Source: Nymphaea colorata
Lineage: Eukaryota > Streptophyta > Magnoliopsida > Nymphaeales > Nymphaeaceae
Assembly (NCBI RefSeq): GCF_008831285.2
Contig: NC_045141.1
Location: 6,993,353-7,055,352 of the forward strand
Length of the DNA stretch: 62,000 bases
Reading direction: 5' to 3'
The notes beneath the pieces are model-generated. The model had not been told where the DNA came from and ran no database searches. It saw only the letters and a program-made list of their open reading frames with translations. The stretch's first letter is position 1, and each line of letters starts with the position of its first letter. The translations under genes were made by a program, and so were the position numbers. Below are positions 45,841 through 55,169 of this stretch, piece after piece.

Positions 45841-47886
45841 AGAAGAGCTCGATGAACTGGCACCTTCTGTCTTCATCCATAGAATGTCCTTATTACCGAT
45901 AATTGCTTTTCTTACCATGAGTAATTATGTCACTTTTTTGTGCTGCTCAAATATTAAGCAAGAATATGTGAATCATATGCATAGAAGAATTGAAATTAAC
46001 CTTTTGTCAGATCCTGCGGGATGGAAAAAAATTATAATTGCCGCTAAAAGTCTTTAACCACAATAACTATTAGCAATGATTTATGGTTTACTCGCACTTC
46101 ATGGCACTTTTTCTAAAATTGATTGTACTGTTTTCAGTGATGAATTATAACTTTTTAGGAATACAGCAACATCCGGTAGCCGGTTGATTTCAAATATATG
46201 TATACATTGGAGACTTTTATACTATTGCGTGCTAGATATTGCTCGATAGCTAAAAATTAAAAAAAATTATCATTAAAAGTACAATGAATATGAACCATTT
46301 GTTGCATCATACATTGTCACTAATGCTTATATGACAGCAGGTTTTTAATCTTTAGCCGTAAGGCGACATCCGGCATGTGACAATAAGGGATGACTTCATA
46401 AGCCATTTAATTGTAAACCTAGGCCACATAAAATGGTTATTGGGAGTTCGATCTCACATTCACAAAGAGAAGCTAGAATGTCATGCATGCAGTTAAAAAA
46501 AAAAAGAAAAGAAAAAAAAACACTCTTATAACATAACCAACACTCGAAATATCATAAATAAACTGGTTGCTTATCCACTCACTGTTCTTATAGACCATAC
46601 AATCCTTCAACAAATCAATGACAAATAGGATGACATATCTACTCACAGAAGATGAGCACGTCAAAATTGGAAAGAATAGATGACAGAAGAAATATATGCA
46701 TTTTTGGTTGCCCAAGCCGCATATGTCGAGGTTCTAGAAATGGTGTGGGTTCCATGCCAGGCCTTCAATTTTTATTAAAATATATGCTCCATCTGAAATC
46801 AGGGACGCAAAAGGGTTGGATCTGGCATAAGGATTTATTGCCATTCTTGTCAGTAGTTTATGGAAGTTGAACCCGACATCTAGCATATATATTTAATGCC
46901 GTGCAGATCTTGACAATCAACAACTACTTTGGATGAAAGAAAAAAAAGCATGTGTTGGATCAAAATCCTGTGGTTTGAGGCTTTAGGGAACTCGGGTCCT
47001 TTTGATGATGACAAAGCATATAGTGCAGGGTCGTTTGAACCCCTGTAACTCGTGACATATAGGGCTGACGGTACACTGTACTGCTTCAAAAAAGTCTGGA
47101 GATGGAAAAAATTTGGTATCCAGTTAAGAAATCAAATTGGACTCACATCTGAGAAAGGACATATGATAAAATTTGTATTTGGTTTTAAATAAATATCTGC
47201 TTGAATTCGGATTCAGATTTGATTTTAAATAAATGTTCTAGATCCAATATGCATGCATTTTGGCTTAACGTATCATGATACTTTTCGAATTCAATTGGGT
47301 ATTTAAATTCATATTCAGATTTTCTTGTCAATTGAAAAGTTGTGGGTCTGGGTTTATGAATTTAGAAGTTGTATTCCAGCTATGGTTATGGACTTTTCTT
47401 TATTCGGATCCAAATTTGGTTATGAATATGTGAACGTCCAATAGATGATCTGACACATTAATGGATGTGTACATCCAATTTAACTCCATGGATTTTGGGC
47501 ATTTGGTCTAAAACACAGATTTGAGATCTTCCATTAGAAAGAACGTCGGATTGGTATGTAACAGTGGACTAAATGTGATCCACTTACACCAGCACCATGC
47601 CCAACTATTTGACGGTGTGGTTTGCATGCTCTTGTTTGCTCATGGAGGAACAAAAGCAGAAATGCAAAACTTAGAATAGAGAAATGAACTCTTTAGCTTA
47701 TTTATTTGCAAAATAAACACGCACATTCTACATCTATCTTGTGGTACAATAAATTTGAAATATTAAACATGCTCATATGAGTTGAGTCGAGCAAGCTGGG
47801 TGCCTGCTCTCCATATCCCAGGACGTTGGTAAATCTTTTTACAAGTCAAGCAAGCATAATTAAGTACTAGCAGCTTCCAGCAGTAT
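45841..47886. other. Gene-free stretch
   Basis: No gene recognised. Near 47,180-47,440 repeated phrases such as GAATTCGGATTCAGATTTG, TTCATATTCAGATTT and TATTCGGATCC look like the subterminal repeats of an unidentified small transposon, but I could not define its ends. Confidence 0.35.
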
Positions 47887-48332
47887 TGTTAGATGGTGAT
47901 AAGGGACATATTTATCAAACTTTTAACTGTTGACCTCCTTCAGCAGAAACGTCTTAAGCAGGGTGAAGGCAGGAGCAGGGTTACCCGTGGGCAATTGCTC
48001 TCCCAGAACCCAAAAAACTGTTACGCAAGTTTAGGAGGTGATCTCTCGTGATGGATTTCTTAGAGACGTTGGCTCATTATTTCAGGAAGGCTTCAGGCTG
48101 CTCACTTTGCATAACTATTTTTGTTATGATATTCAAGATTGTTGGTTGGTGATCCTCTTTCTATTTCTTATATATTCATTATAAAAACTCCATGTATCCC
48201 TGACAAGAGCAAAGAATGAAGAATTCTCCTCCCTTTCGGTCGTAGATGTAGGCACTAAAGCAGAACCACTTAAATCCTCTTCATCTTCCTTCTTCTTTCA
48301 CAGTTTTTCACTTTTACCTGCTCATTCTAATA
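47887..48332 (+). repeat. 5' LTR of copia element D
   Basis: It starts TGTTAGATGGTG and ends ...CTCATTCTAATA, directly before the primer site. A TATA-like CATTATAAAAACTCC is near 48,177, about 155 bp before the end. No second copy is present, so the start is judged from the TGTTAGA motif and the ~446-bp length. Confidence 0.7.
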
Positions 48333-48345
48333 TGGTATCAGAGCG
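48333..48345 (+). other. Primer-binding site of copia element D
   Basis: TGGTATCAGAGCG, an intact tRNA-Met-type primer site, lies immediately after the LTR. Confidence 0.9.
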
Positions 48346-48384
48346 AAATCTTTGTTGATACTGTTGAGTGCCTGATCCCTCTAT

Positions 48385-49342
48385 GGGTGAGTCACAGAAC
48401 GGTGGTGAGAACCAACCTTCCAGCAGTGTCGAGGATCAAAAAGTTTTGCTACTAATCAGCAAATCAACACCTTGAAGATCATCGCTACCCTTCTAAATGG
48501 CTTGAACTATCTAAGCTGGGATAAAGCTGCAAAGTGGTTCTTGAGTGGGTGGTCAAAGGTGGGCTACATAACTGGTAAGATCCATGTTCCTGATATGTCA
48601 GATCCCACATATGATGAATGGCAAACTGAAAATGATTTGGTAATATCATGGCTTATTAATATCTATGGATCGTAGCATTTCAAACATGTTTATTTATCAT
48701 GAAACTGCTAAAGACGTGTGGGATACCTTGAAAGACTTGTATGGTGAACAAAATAACGTAGCCAGGGTATACCAAATTCAGGTGGATCTAGTCAAGCTTT
48801 CAATGGGTGATAAACATTTGCATGTGTATCTAAGTCAATACTAAAGCTTTTGGGATGAACTCATGCAATACCGCCCATCCGCATCTGACCCCGACACTTA
48901 CAGGGACGAAGACAAGATCTCTAGATTTGCTGTACTAGAACACGACTATGAGAATGTTAGAAGTCAAATATTATTGACGTCTCCCCTTCCTAGCTTTAAC
49001 AATGTGTGTCAGACCAATCAAAGAGAGCATGCTCGTAGAGTTATGAATCTAGCTGAAAAAAAAAAAAGATGGAACTAGTGAAGAATCAAATGAAAAAATG
49101 ATGTGTGGATCTGAAAGCCAGTCCAGCACGCCCAAACCTGATTCCGGAAGTTACGGAGGTAGCAACTGTCAAAAGGGCAAAGCCAAGATGCGATGCACTT
49201 ACTGTAAGAAGAATGACTATGAGTGGGAAAGGTGCTGGGACTTAAACAGTAGACCAGCAAAAGAAAAAACGAACTCCTCAAATCAGTCCAAAATTGAAGC
49301 AAACGAAGGAGGAGTTGGAAAAGTTTTTTCAGCAATTTTCTA
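48385..49342 (+). pseudogene. copia D gag pseudogene
   Basis: The N-terminal part at 48,472-48,675 reads LLNGLNYLSWDKAAKWFLSG, then GKIHVPDMSDPTYDEWQTEN, a typical copia Gag start (retrotran_gag_2/3). After frameshifts come LEHDYENVRSQILL near 48,935 and a zinc knuckle near 49,195, CTYCKKNDYEWERC, in which the GH of CX2CX4HX4C is DY. The loss of the zinc-binding histidine and the frame breaks make it inactive. Confidence 0.85.
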
Positions 49343-49427
49343 AGCCAAACTTGACCTCCAACCAGCCCATCAACTACTCATCTCAAGGTACGCATCGAAC
49401 TTTTTTTGCCGATTCAAAAAACTGAAG

Positions 49428-50772
49428 TTGGATTATTGATTCTGGAGCCACTGCTCATATGACTAGTGACTCAAGTAAGCTTGTTAAGTTGAATCAAGAA
49501 AAAGAAAAAAAAAAGTTTTTACTGTAGACGGTACTCCAGTTGCTGTTCAAGGCATTGGAGAATCGTCAATTCTTGGGCAAACCAAAAAGTCTAGTGTTCT
49601 TTTTAATCAAAAACTTTCAGCAAGTCTTATGTCGGTTGAGTAAAATCACCAAGACACGTAAGTGTTTTGGTTATGTTTTCTCAAAAAAATGTGATTTTTC
49701 GTGACTAGGGAACTAAGAGATTAATGGCAGAGGACGTGAGCACCATGGGACATATGTGTTAGGCGAGATAGAGGCAAGGTTCCTTATTCATGCCACTGAA
49801 GCCTCAAATTATCAGATTTGGCATTCACGGTTGGGTCATGTGTCAGACAAGAAATTAAAAATAATGGTTCCTAATGTTTTCTTGAAAGTAGACTACAATA
49901 GTGTGCAAAGCCCACAAAGCACTCGCAAAGTGTAGGGCTTTGCTCATTTTCATCAAAGTCTTGTGATGCATGTGAATTTTCAAAGTTGACTAGGTTGCCA
50001 TTTCAAGATTCTAGTTAAAGATCTATTGAATTTTTTGAGTTAGTTTATTGCCATGTTTGGGGACCTAACCCATCAACTCTTATTTTGGTTATAGATGGTA
50101 TGTTTTTTTTATCGATGATAAATCATGCATGACATGAGTCTATTTTATTAAAAATAAAAATGAGGTTTCAAATATTTTTGAAGAATTTTATGAGTTCATT
50201 TACATCCAATATGGTGTCAAAATAAAAAGGCTATGATTTGATAATGGTGGGGAATATATTAAACAAGTTCTCCAAAATTTTATGAAAAAAAAGGGATTCA
50301 ACCACAATTAACTTGTGTCGAAATTCTACAACAAAATGGAGTTGCCCAACACAAAAATCAGCAATTGCTTAATATAGCTAGGTCACTCATGATGCATATG
50401 AACATTCCTACTATGTTTTAGGCAGAAGTTATAGGTACGGCATGCTATATATCCCATAATTTTAGTATTGAAAATCTAGTTACCATACAACTTCTCCTCA
50501 ACAGAGTTGTTTCCATAAACCATCTCAAAGTATTTGGTTGCATATATTTTGTTCAAGTGTAAGAAAGTTTAGAAATAAACTTGGAAAAGAGGCCATTAAA
50601 TGCATTTCTCTTGGGTACTCTACCAATTTAGCAACAAAAAAAATTTGTAAATGCTATGACCCGCACTTAAAAAAAAATCTTTGTTACCCGTGATGTAAAA
50701 TTTTTTGAGAAAGAACTATTTTTTGAAAATCCCAATCAGGGGGAGTCACAGTCCATTTTATCTAATCATGAT
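49428..50772 (+). pseudogene. copia D protease and integrase pseudogene
   Basis: The protease motif WIIDSGATAHM near 49,429-49,461 keeps the catalytic DSGA (49,438-49,449). Downstream are GAG-pre-integrase and integrase traces: CDACEFSKLTRLPF near 49,965, VYCHVWGP near 50,045 and, in shifted frames, the QQNGVA-like AQ motif near 50,335. The integrase C-terminal extension ends near 50,760 where the hAT element has inserted. Frames are broken many times. Confidence 0.8.
50765..50772. other. Left target-site duplication of the hAT element
   Basis: ATCATGAT is repeated exactly at 54,216-54,223 on the other side. Eight bases is the hAT target size. The target lies within copia D. Confidence 0.9.
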
Positions 50773-50784
50773 TTATGTCACCTG

Positions 50785-50870
50785 GGTACGGGTACGGGTG
50801 CTGGTACGGGTACGGGAAAACGGGTACGGGTACGGGTACGATGTTTTTGAAAATCATGGTACGGGTACGG
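50785..50870. repeat. GGTACG subterminal repeats of the hAT element
   Basis: Units of GGTACG or GGGTAC follow each other directly or nearly so just inside the left end, and GTACCGGTAC-type units mark the right end. In hAT elements short subterminal repeats are the usual binding sites for the BED-domain transposase. That role is inferred here. Confidence 0.75.
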
Positions 50871-51175
50871 TGTTTTTTTTATTGAATAATATTATATTTT
50901 TTAATTTAAAAAATTGTAAATTTTGACAGGGTTTTTCTTACATACCGTTGAGTATGAATATATCCTTACATACCGTTGAGTATGAATATACAATCTAACA
51001 AACACACAAAACATATAATCTCATAAAGACACATAAAAGGAAACTTAAAGAAAACATCAAATTATCCTTACATACCATCTCATAAAGAAAACATCAAATG
51101 TTTCTTTCATAGTTCCTACATATACTTTCATAAAAAATAAAAACATAAAAAACTGAGATCTCAGATTAATATATT

Positions 51176-51335
51176 TCATTGTAAATTCTGTTCATCTTCC
51201 ACCTCTGCAAAGTCCTCCTTATCCACCTCTACCTCTTGTAGTGCACATGGTTCATTTAACTCTGAATTAAGATGGTCTAGATCCTCGTCTCCTTCGAAGT
51301 TAAATTCCTCACCATTTACATCCCAATTTTTACTG
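51176..51335 (-). CDS. Probable last exon of the hAT transposase
   Basis: On the minus strand the long reading frame meets its stop inside the sequence TACAG/GTAAAT, a good splice donor at 51,425-51,424. About 90 bp further, GAAGGAAG/CAG offers an acceptor at 51,335. Joining these keeps the frame (2,006 + 160 = 2,166 nt, 721 residues) and opens an acidic tail that starts SKNWDVNGEEFNF and ends DEQNLQ, with stop at 51,178-51,176. Many plant BED/DUF659 hAT transposases end in a similar acidic tail beginning W(D/N)V. A more upstream acceptor (TTTATAG) would break the frame. The splice is inferred. Confidence 0.6.
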
Positions 51336-51421
51336 CTTCCTTCCTATAAAGAGATAAGAATTAAGAGTATAATTATGTACTAATCAACAATATAGATACA
51401 AAAAATTTACAATACAATCAT

Positions 51422-53431
51422 TTACCTGTATTCATTACTGTTTCGTGAAAGTAACCGAAGGTTGGAATGCACATAGACTAAATCTTTCGCACGCTTGCTT
51501 GTAAGTTTGTTTCTCTTAATGTTGTGAATATGTGAATAGGTGCTCCAATTCTTTTCAGAGCATGAAGATGTAACAGGCTGAACTAACAACCTCAAAGCAA
51601 GGTATTGAAGAGTGGGATAAGCATGTCCATGTTTGACCCACCAAGGAATAGGTAGATATGTGTGTCTATCTACCATTGCATCCATATTTTCATCCCTTGT
51701 AGAAAAGCTTGCAAACTCATTGTGAGCTCGTTCATTTTGATATGAATCTCTAAAAATTTTTTTAAGACATGTCACCCTATGTCTTGATACTTCAGGATCT
51801 ACATGTGGTGGAGTTCTTCCAATACCTTCAGAGAGCCACTTTAATCCATAATACTTAGGATTCAATGAGTATGCCATGCATTGCAAAGGGGTGTTGCTCT
51901 TATCCCATCTTGTTACTAATATCTTGTGCACATGATCAAAAAAGTCTGAATCTTCAAGTGCAAAGTTCTTCTTCTCATGATTGAAAATGACATCCCGTAG
52001 TTTGCAAATCATATTGTTCCACATCTCATAAACACAATGAAGCATTGGCTTATCACAATCAAGAGCCCTCAACATCTCCCAAATAGGCTCTGTGAATGTA
52101 AGAAAATAAGAGATTCTATCCCAAAAAACATCACCAACAATCAATCGTTTGATGGTTTGAGCTTTGTCATCATCAACAGCACGATAGAAGTTCCAATCAT
52201 CATCTGTCACCATATTGATTAATGCACTTTTAACCTTCTTGATTCTCTTCATCATAACAATGATAGAAGCAAAACGTGTCTCTGCAACTCTTAACAACTT
52301 CAAATCAATATATCTGTTATAAATGGAAAGGGCATGCTGATGATTAACTATAAAGTTTCTAATGTTTTTAACATCTCTCTCCAATTCTTCAATCCACGAA
52401 CACAACTCATAAGCACGAAGATCATGTTCTTTGCTTGTTGGATTGCATATACTTTTTAATGCCAAATTTAAACTATGGACTGCACAAGGTGTCCAAAAAA
52501 TGTGAGGATAGTCCTGTTCCACTAGAAGACCAGCAGCTCTACATACAGCTGCATTATCTGTAATTATCTGAACAACCTTATCCATTCCAACTTCTTCAAT
52601 CAACTCTACAAATAACCCTTTCAAGTACTCAGTATTTTTATATTCACCAAACGCATCTATTGCTTTCAGAAAGATTGGCCCATTAGTTGAAGTTGCAATA
52701 AAGTTAATAAGTGGGTGCCTTTGAATATCTGTCCAGCCATCAGATACAATTGAAACTCCATGTTGCTCCCAGCTCAACTTTTGATATTGTAGCATTTTTT
52801 CTATTCGACTCTTCTCTTGTTGTAGGATGATTGTTTGAAGCTTCTCAGAGTCTGGTGCAACATATCCAGACATATTGCTATTTGCCAAAGATGTAACTAG
52901 ATCCTTCCAATATGGGTTTCTAGCTGCATTAAAAGGTATGCAACTAGAAAAGAAGAAAGTTCCAACTTTTCTATCTAATTCCTGCCTCTTTTGTAAAGCA
53001 AATGTCTGTTCAATTGATTTTTGGAATGTGTCCAAATTTCTTTTTTTCTGCTCATGGACTGTATCATCGTGTAAGAGTACTGAAGGAATGTTAAGAAAAC
53101 CAGATTGTTTACCACTTCTCTTCATATCATATTGTTCTTGCTCCTTCTTCAACTCATTCACACTATCAGGTTTGATATTCTTACACAATTGAATACCATT
53201 ACCTTTCATGTGCAGTAGATGTGCTTTAACTCTTGTATATGTTCCAGTGAACTCCTTCCTACAAAAAGAACATTCGAATATTACATTCCCACCACCTCCA
53301 TGAGCTTTTCCTTTCTTTTGTACATAACCCCATAATGGCTGGTCCTCTTGTAAATACGAAGAAGCTTTCGATGCACAACTAGAACTTGTAGGCGTAGAAG
53401 TAGTTCCCTTCCCTTTACTTGAGGCAGCCAT
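51422..53431 (-). CDS. hAT-family transposase (BED zinc finger, DUF659, hAT C-terminal dimerisation)
   Basis: This is an unbroken 669-codon frame. Near residues 30-85 is a BED-type zinc finger (CSFC at 54-57, HLLH at 71-74, Cys83) that binds DNA ends. Residues ~175-325 are DUF659-like: SDGWTD with Asp231, TDNAA with Asp292, and CAVHSLNLAL with the CX2H motif at 316-319. Residues ~600-665 form the hAT dimerisation region with TSSCSEKNWS, where Glu626 is the third acidic residue. The RNase H-like fold of hAT transposases uses such a D-D-E triad for cut-and-paste transposition in the nucleus. The start Met1 is followed by a Ser/Thr/Gly-rich tail. The length is usual for this plant subfamily. The stop may be intronic (see the exon at 51,176-51,335). 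With intact element ends, activity is possible but unproven. Confidence 0.92.
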   Translation of the reverse strand: MAASSKGKGTTSTPTSSSCASKASSYLQEDQPLWGYVQKKGKAHGGGGNVIFECSFCRKEFTGTYTRVKAHLLHMKGNGIQLCKNIKPDSVNELKKEQEQYDMKRSGKQSGFLNIPSVLLHDDTVHEQKKRNLDTFQKSIEQTFALQKRQELDRKVGTFFFSSCIPFNAARNPYWKDLVTSLANSNMSGYVAPDSEKLQTIILQQEKSRIEKMLQYQKLSWEQHGVSIVSDGWTDIQRHPLINFIATSTNGPIFLKAIDAFGEYKNTEYLKGLFVELIEEVGMDKVVQIITDNAAVCRAAGLLVEQDYPHIFWTPCAVHSLNLALKSICNPTSKEHDLRAYELCSWIEELERDVKNIRNFIVNHQHALSIYNRYIDLKLLRVAETRFASIIVMMKRIKKVKSALINMVTDDDWNFYRAVDDDKAQTIKRLIVGDVFWDRISYFLTFTEPIWEMLRALDCDKPMLHCVYEMWNNMICKLRDVIFNHEKKNFALEDSDFFDHVHKILVTRWDKSNTPLQCMAYSLNPKYYGLKWLSEGIGRTPPHVDPEVSRHRVTCLKKIFRDSYQNERAHNEFASFSTRDENMDAMVDRHTYLPIPWWVKHGHAYPTLQYLALRLLVQPVTSSCSEKNWSTYSHIHNIKRNKLTSKRAKDLVYVHSNLRLLSRNSNEYR

Positions 53432-54090
53432 ACTATAATAACGAAGATAATGAAATTGAAAAGATTAGAGATCAGAAGACACTGTAAATCATCCAAGACA
53501 CTGTAAATCATGTTTAACAGAAAAACACACATGCCAACATCAAGTGCATCGACGCACCAACATTGTTGATGACCATATACGTGGCAAATATCAAAGGCAT
53601 CGAATGAATGGTATTAAACTTTTGTAGAGAAAGTAACATTAAGGAACTTCCTACGGCCTTCCAAATTAACCTTGAAATCAGTACATTTAGGAAATCAATT
53701 AATCATAGATCGAGCAAACGAATCAGTACATTAAAGCTGGCAGTTGGCAGCATTTTCTCAATGAATTAATTAATCATAGATCGTATCATGCGTAATGAAA
53801 TAGAAATTGGACGATTCGTGTGAAACAAAAAGAAATTAAAGAGGCAGAAACAGAGGCCCGCCCACTCACCAACCGTCTCCTCCGGTGCCCTTGCCGTCCA
53901 CTGCCGTCGCCTCCGTTGCTGGTTGTCGTCCACCGGTCGTCCGTCGCCGATGCCGTCGCCGCCACCGATTGTTGAAGGTTTTCAGAAGAAAGAGTAACAG
54001 AGGCGGAGAAGGAGAAGTCGAGAAGAAGAAACTAGAAAGCGTCGGGCAAACTTTCGGGGTTTAGGTTTATGTTGTTCGGATCGGGATTTG

Positions 54091-54127
54091 GTTTGGATCT
54101 GGTTTCGACCCGAAACCAGATCCAAAC
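54091..54127. repeat. Perfect subterminal hairpin of the hAT element
   Basis: Arms of 17 bp (GTTTGGATCTGGTTTCG and its complement) enclose the loop ACC. The hairpin is conserved, in shortened form, in the 358-bp MITE at 23,689-23,723, at a comparable distance from the element end. Confidence 0.9.
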
Positions 54128-54215
54128 GTACCACCACGTTTCCCCGAACCGGTACTGCCGTACCGGCGTGTTGGTACCGGTACGCGGCTCCTCCAAGCGT
54201 ACCGCGGTGACATAG

Positions 54216-54223
54216 ATCATGAT
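54216..54223. other. Right target-site duplication of the hAT element
   Basis: ATCATGAT, an exact copy of 50,765-50,772. Confidence 0.9.
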
Positions 54224-55165
54224 TGCTTGTCACTACCTATTGTTAGCATTTTTGATGATGCAGTTGGAAATAGTGAAAACTTACAACCTTCAGTTGAAAT
54301 CCACCATAAAAGTGACATTCAACAACCTCAAACCAATGAGAATGATGCTGAAACTGCTACCCCTCAACTAGAACCTCATCAAATCCAAGGAATGCTTGAG
54401 AAGCAACCTCTATGACAGTCCACTCACCCAACCAAGCTAAACGATTTTTACACCTAACTCTCTTCATGTATGGTTCACTCTATGGAGGGCTATGTTACGT
54501 TCAAAAATTTGTCAAAGTCATATCAAACATATGTTCTCAACTCTTATTCCTTGCAAGTGCCGAGAAGCTTTAAAGAAGCAAAAAAGCACCATGGATGAAA
54601 AGATACTATGAAAGATGAGTTAGTTGCTTTGGAAAAAAAGCACACTTGAAAAATGATGCCATTGCTGGAAGGAAAGAAGGTTGTTGGATGCAAATCAATC
54701 TACCGAATAAAATTCAAAAGCGATGGGACCATAAAAAGATTTAAAAACTATCTAATAGCCAAGGGTTCACTCAAACTGAGGGCATCGACTACAATGAAAC
54801 TTTTGCACCAGTCTCCAAAATGAGTTCAGTTACAACCCTTCTCTCTAGTGTCAAATAAGAATTGAGAACTCATGCAATTAGATGTCAAGAATGCTTTCTT
54901 AGATGGTGACTTGAACGAGAAAGTCTACATGGAACCTCTGTATAGTGTGAAAAATGAAAATAGGCACATATGAAAACTAAACAAGGCACTATATAGCTGA
55001 AACAGTCACCTCGGACTTGGTATTCTCATCTCAGTGAAGCTCTTGTTAAAATTGGCTTCAAGCGGACTACGTCTAATCATACTCTATTCAATTTGCAAGC
55101 ATCAAAAATAATAATTCTACTTGTCTATGTAGATGATATCATAATGATAGGAAATGACATAGAGA
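54224..55165 (+). pseudogene. copia D linker and reverse transcriptase pseudogene
   Basis: After the hAT insertion the copia frame continues with LPIVSIFDDAVGN and an acidic, Gln-rich linker. Then comes the RT start, SFKEAKKHHG (about 54,570), followed by DELVALEKK, VVGCKSIYRIKFKSDGTIKR, MQLDVKNAFLDGDLNEKVYM (about 54,870) and the catalytic VYVDDIIMIGND box at 55,121-55,156. Several stops and a frameshift are present. The RT is cut off just after YVDD. Confidence 0.85.
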
Positions 55166-55169
55166 ATAT

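Larger units (their letters stand above)
50773..54215 (-). mobile_element. hAT transposon, 3,443 bp, apparently complete
   Basis: The ends TTATGTCACC and GGTGACATAG form a short inverted repeat (YTATGTCACC) flanked by a perfect 8-bp duplication, ATCATGAT. The left subterminal region has eight or more GGTACG/GGGTAC units at about 50,785-50,870. The right one has GTACC/GGTAC clusters at 54,128-54,206 and a perfect hairpin with 17-bp arms (GTTTGGATCTGGTTTCG, 54,091-54,107 with 54,111-54,127) and a 3-base loop. Inside, on the minus strand, is an open transposase gene. Intact ends, perfect target duplication and open gene suggest a recent insertion. The MITE at 23,622-23,979 is a shortened relative. 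Confidence 0.93.
47887..55165 (+). mobile_element. Ty1/copia LTR retrotransposon D, split by a hAT element
   Basis: A 5' LTR, primer site, gag and protease-integrase remnants run to 50,772. The sequence resumes at 54,216 and continues through RT to a YVDD box at 55,121-55,140, where it ends without RNase H or a 3' LTR. The integrase C-terminal extension on the left (ENPNQGES...) and the following linker on the right join in sense across the hAT insertion. Stops and frameshifts were already frequent. The right limit is where DUF4371 transposase sequence on the minus strand begins. Confidence 0.85.

Noticed and set aside
46380-46470. tRNA-like GAGTTCGATCTC (B-box resemblance)
   Set aside because: No A box or cloverleaf arms could be formed around it.
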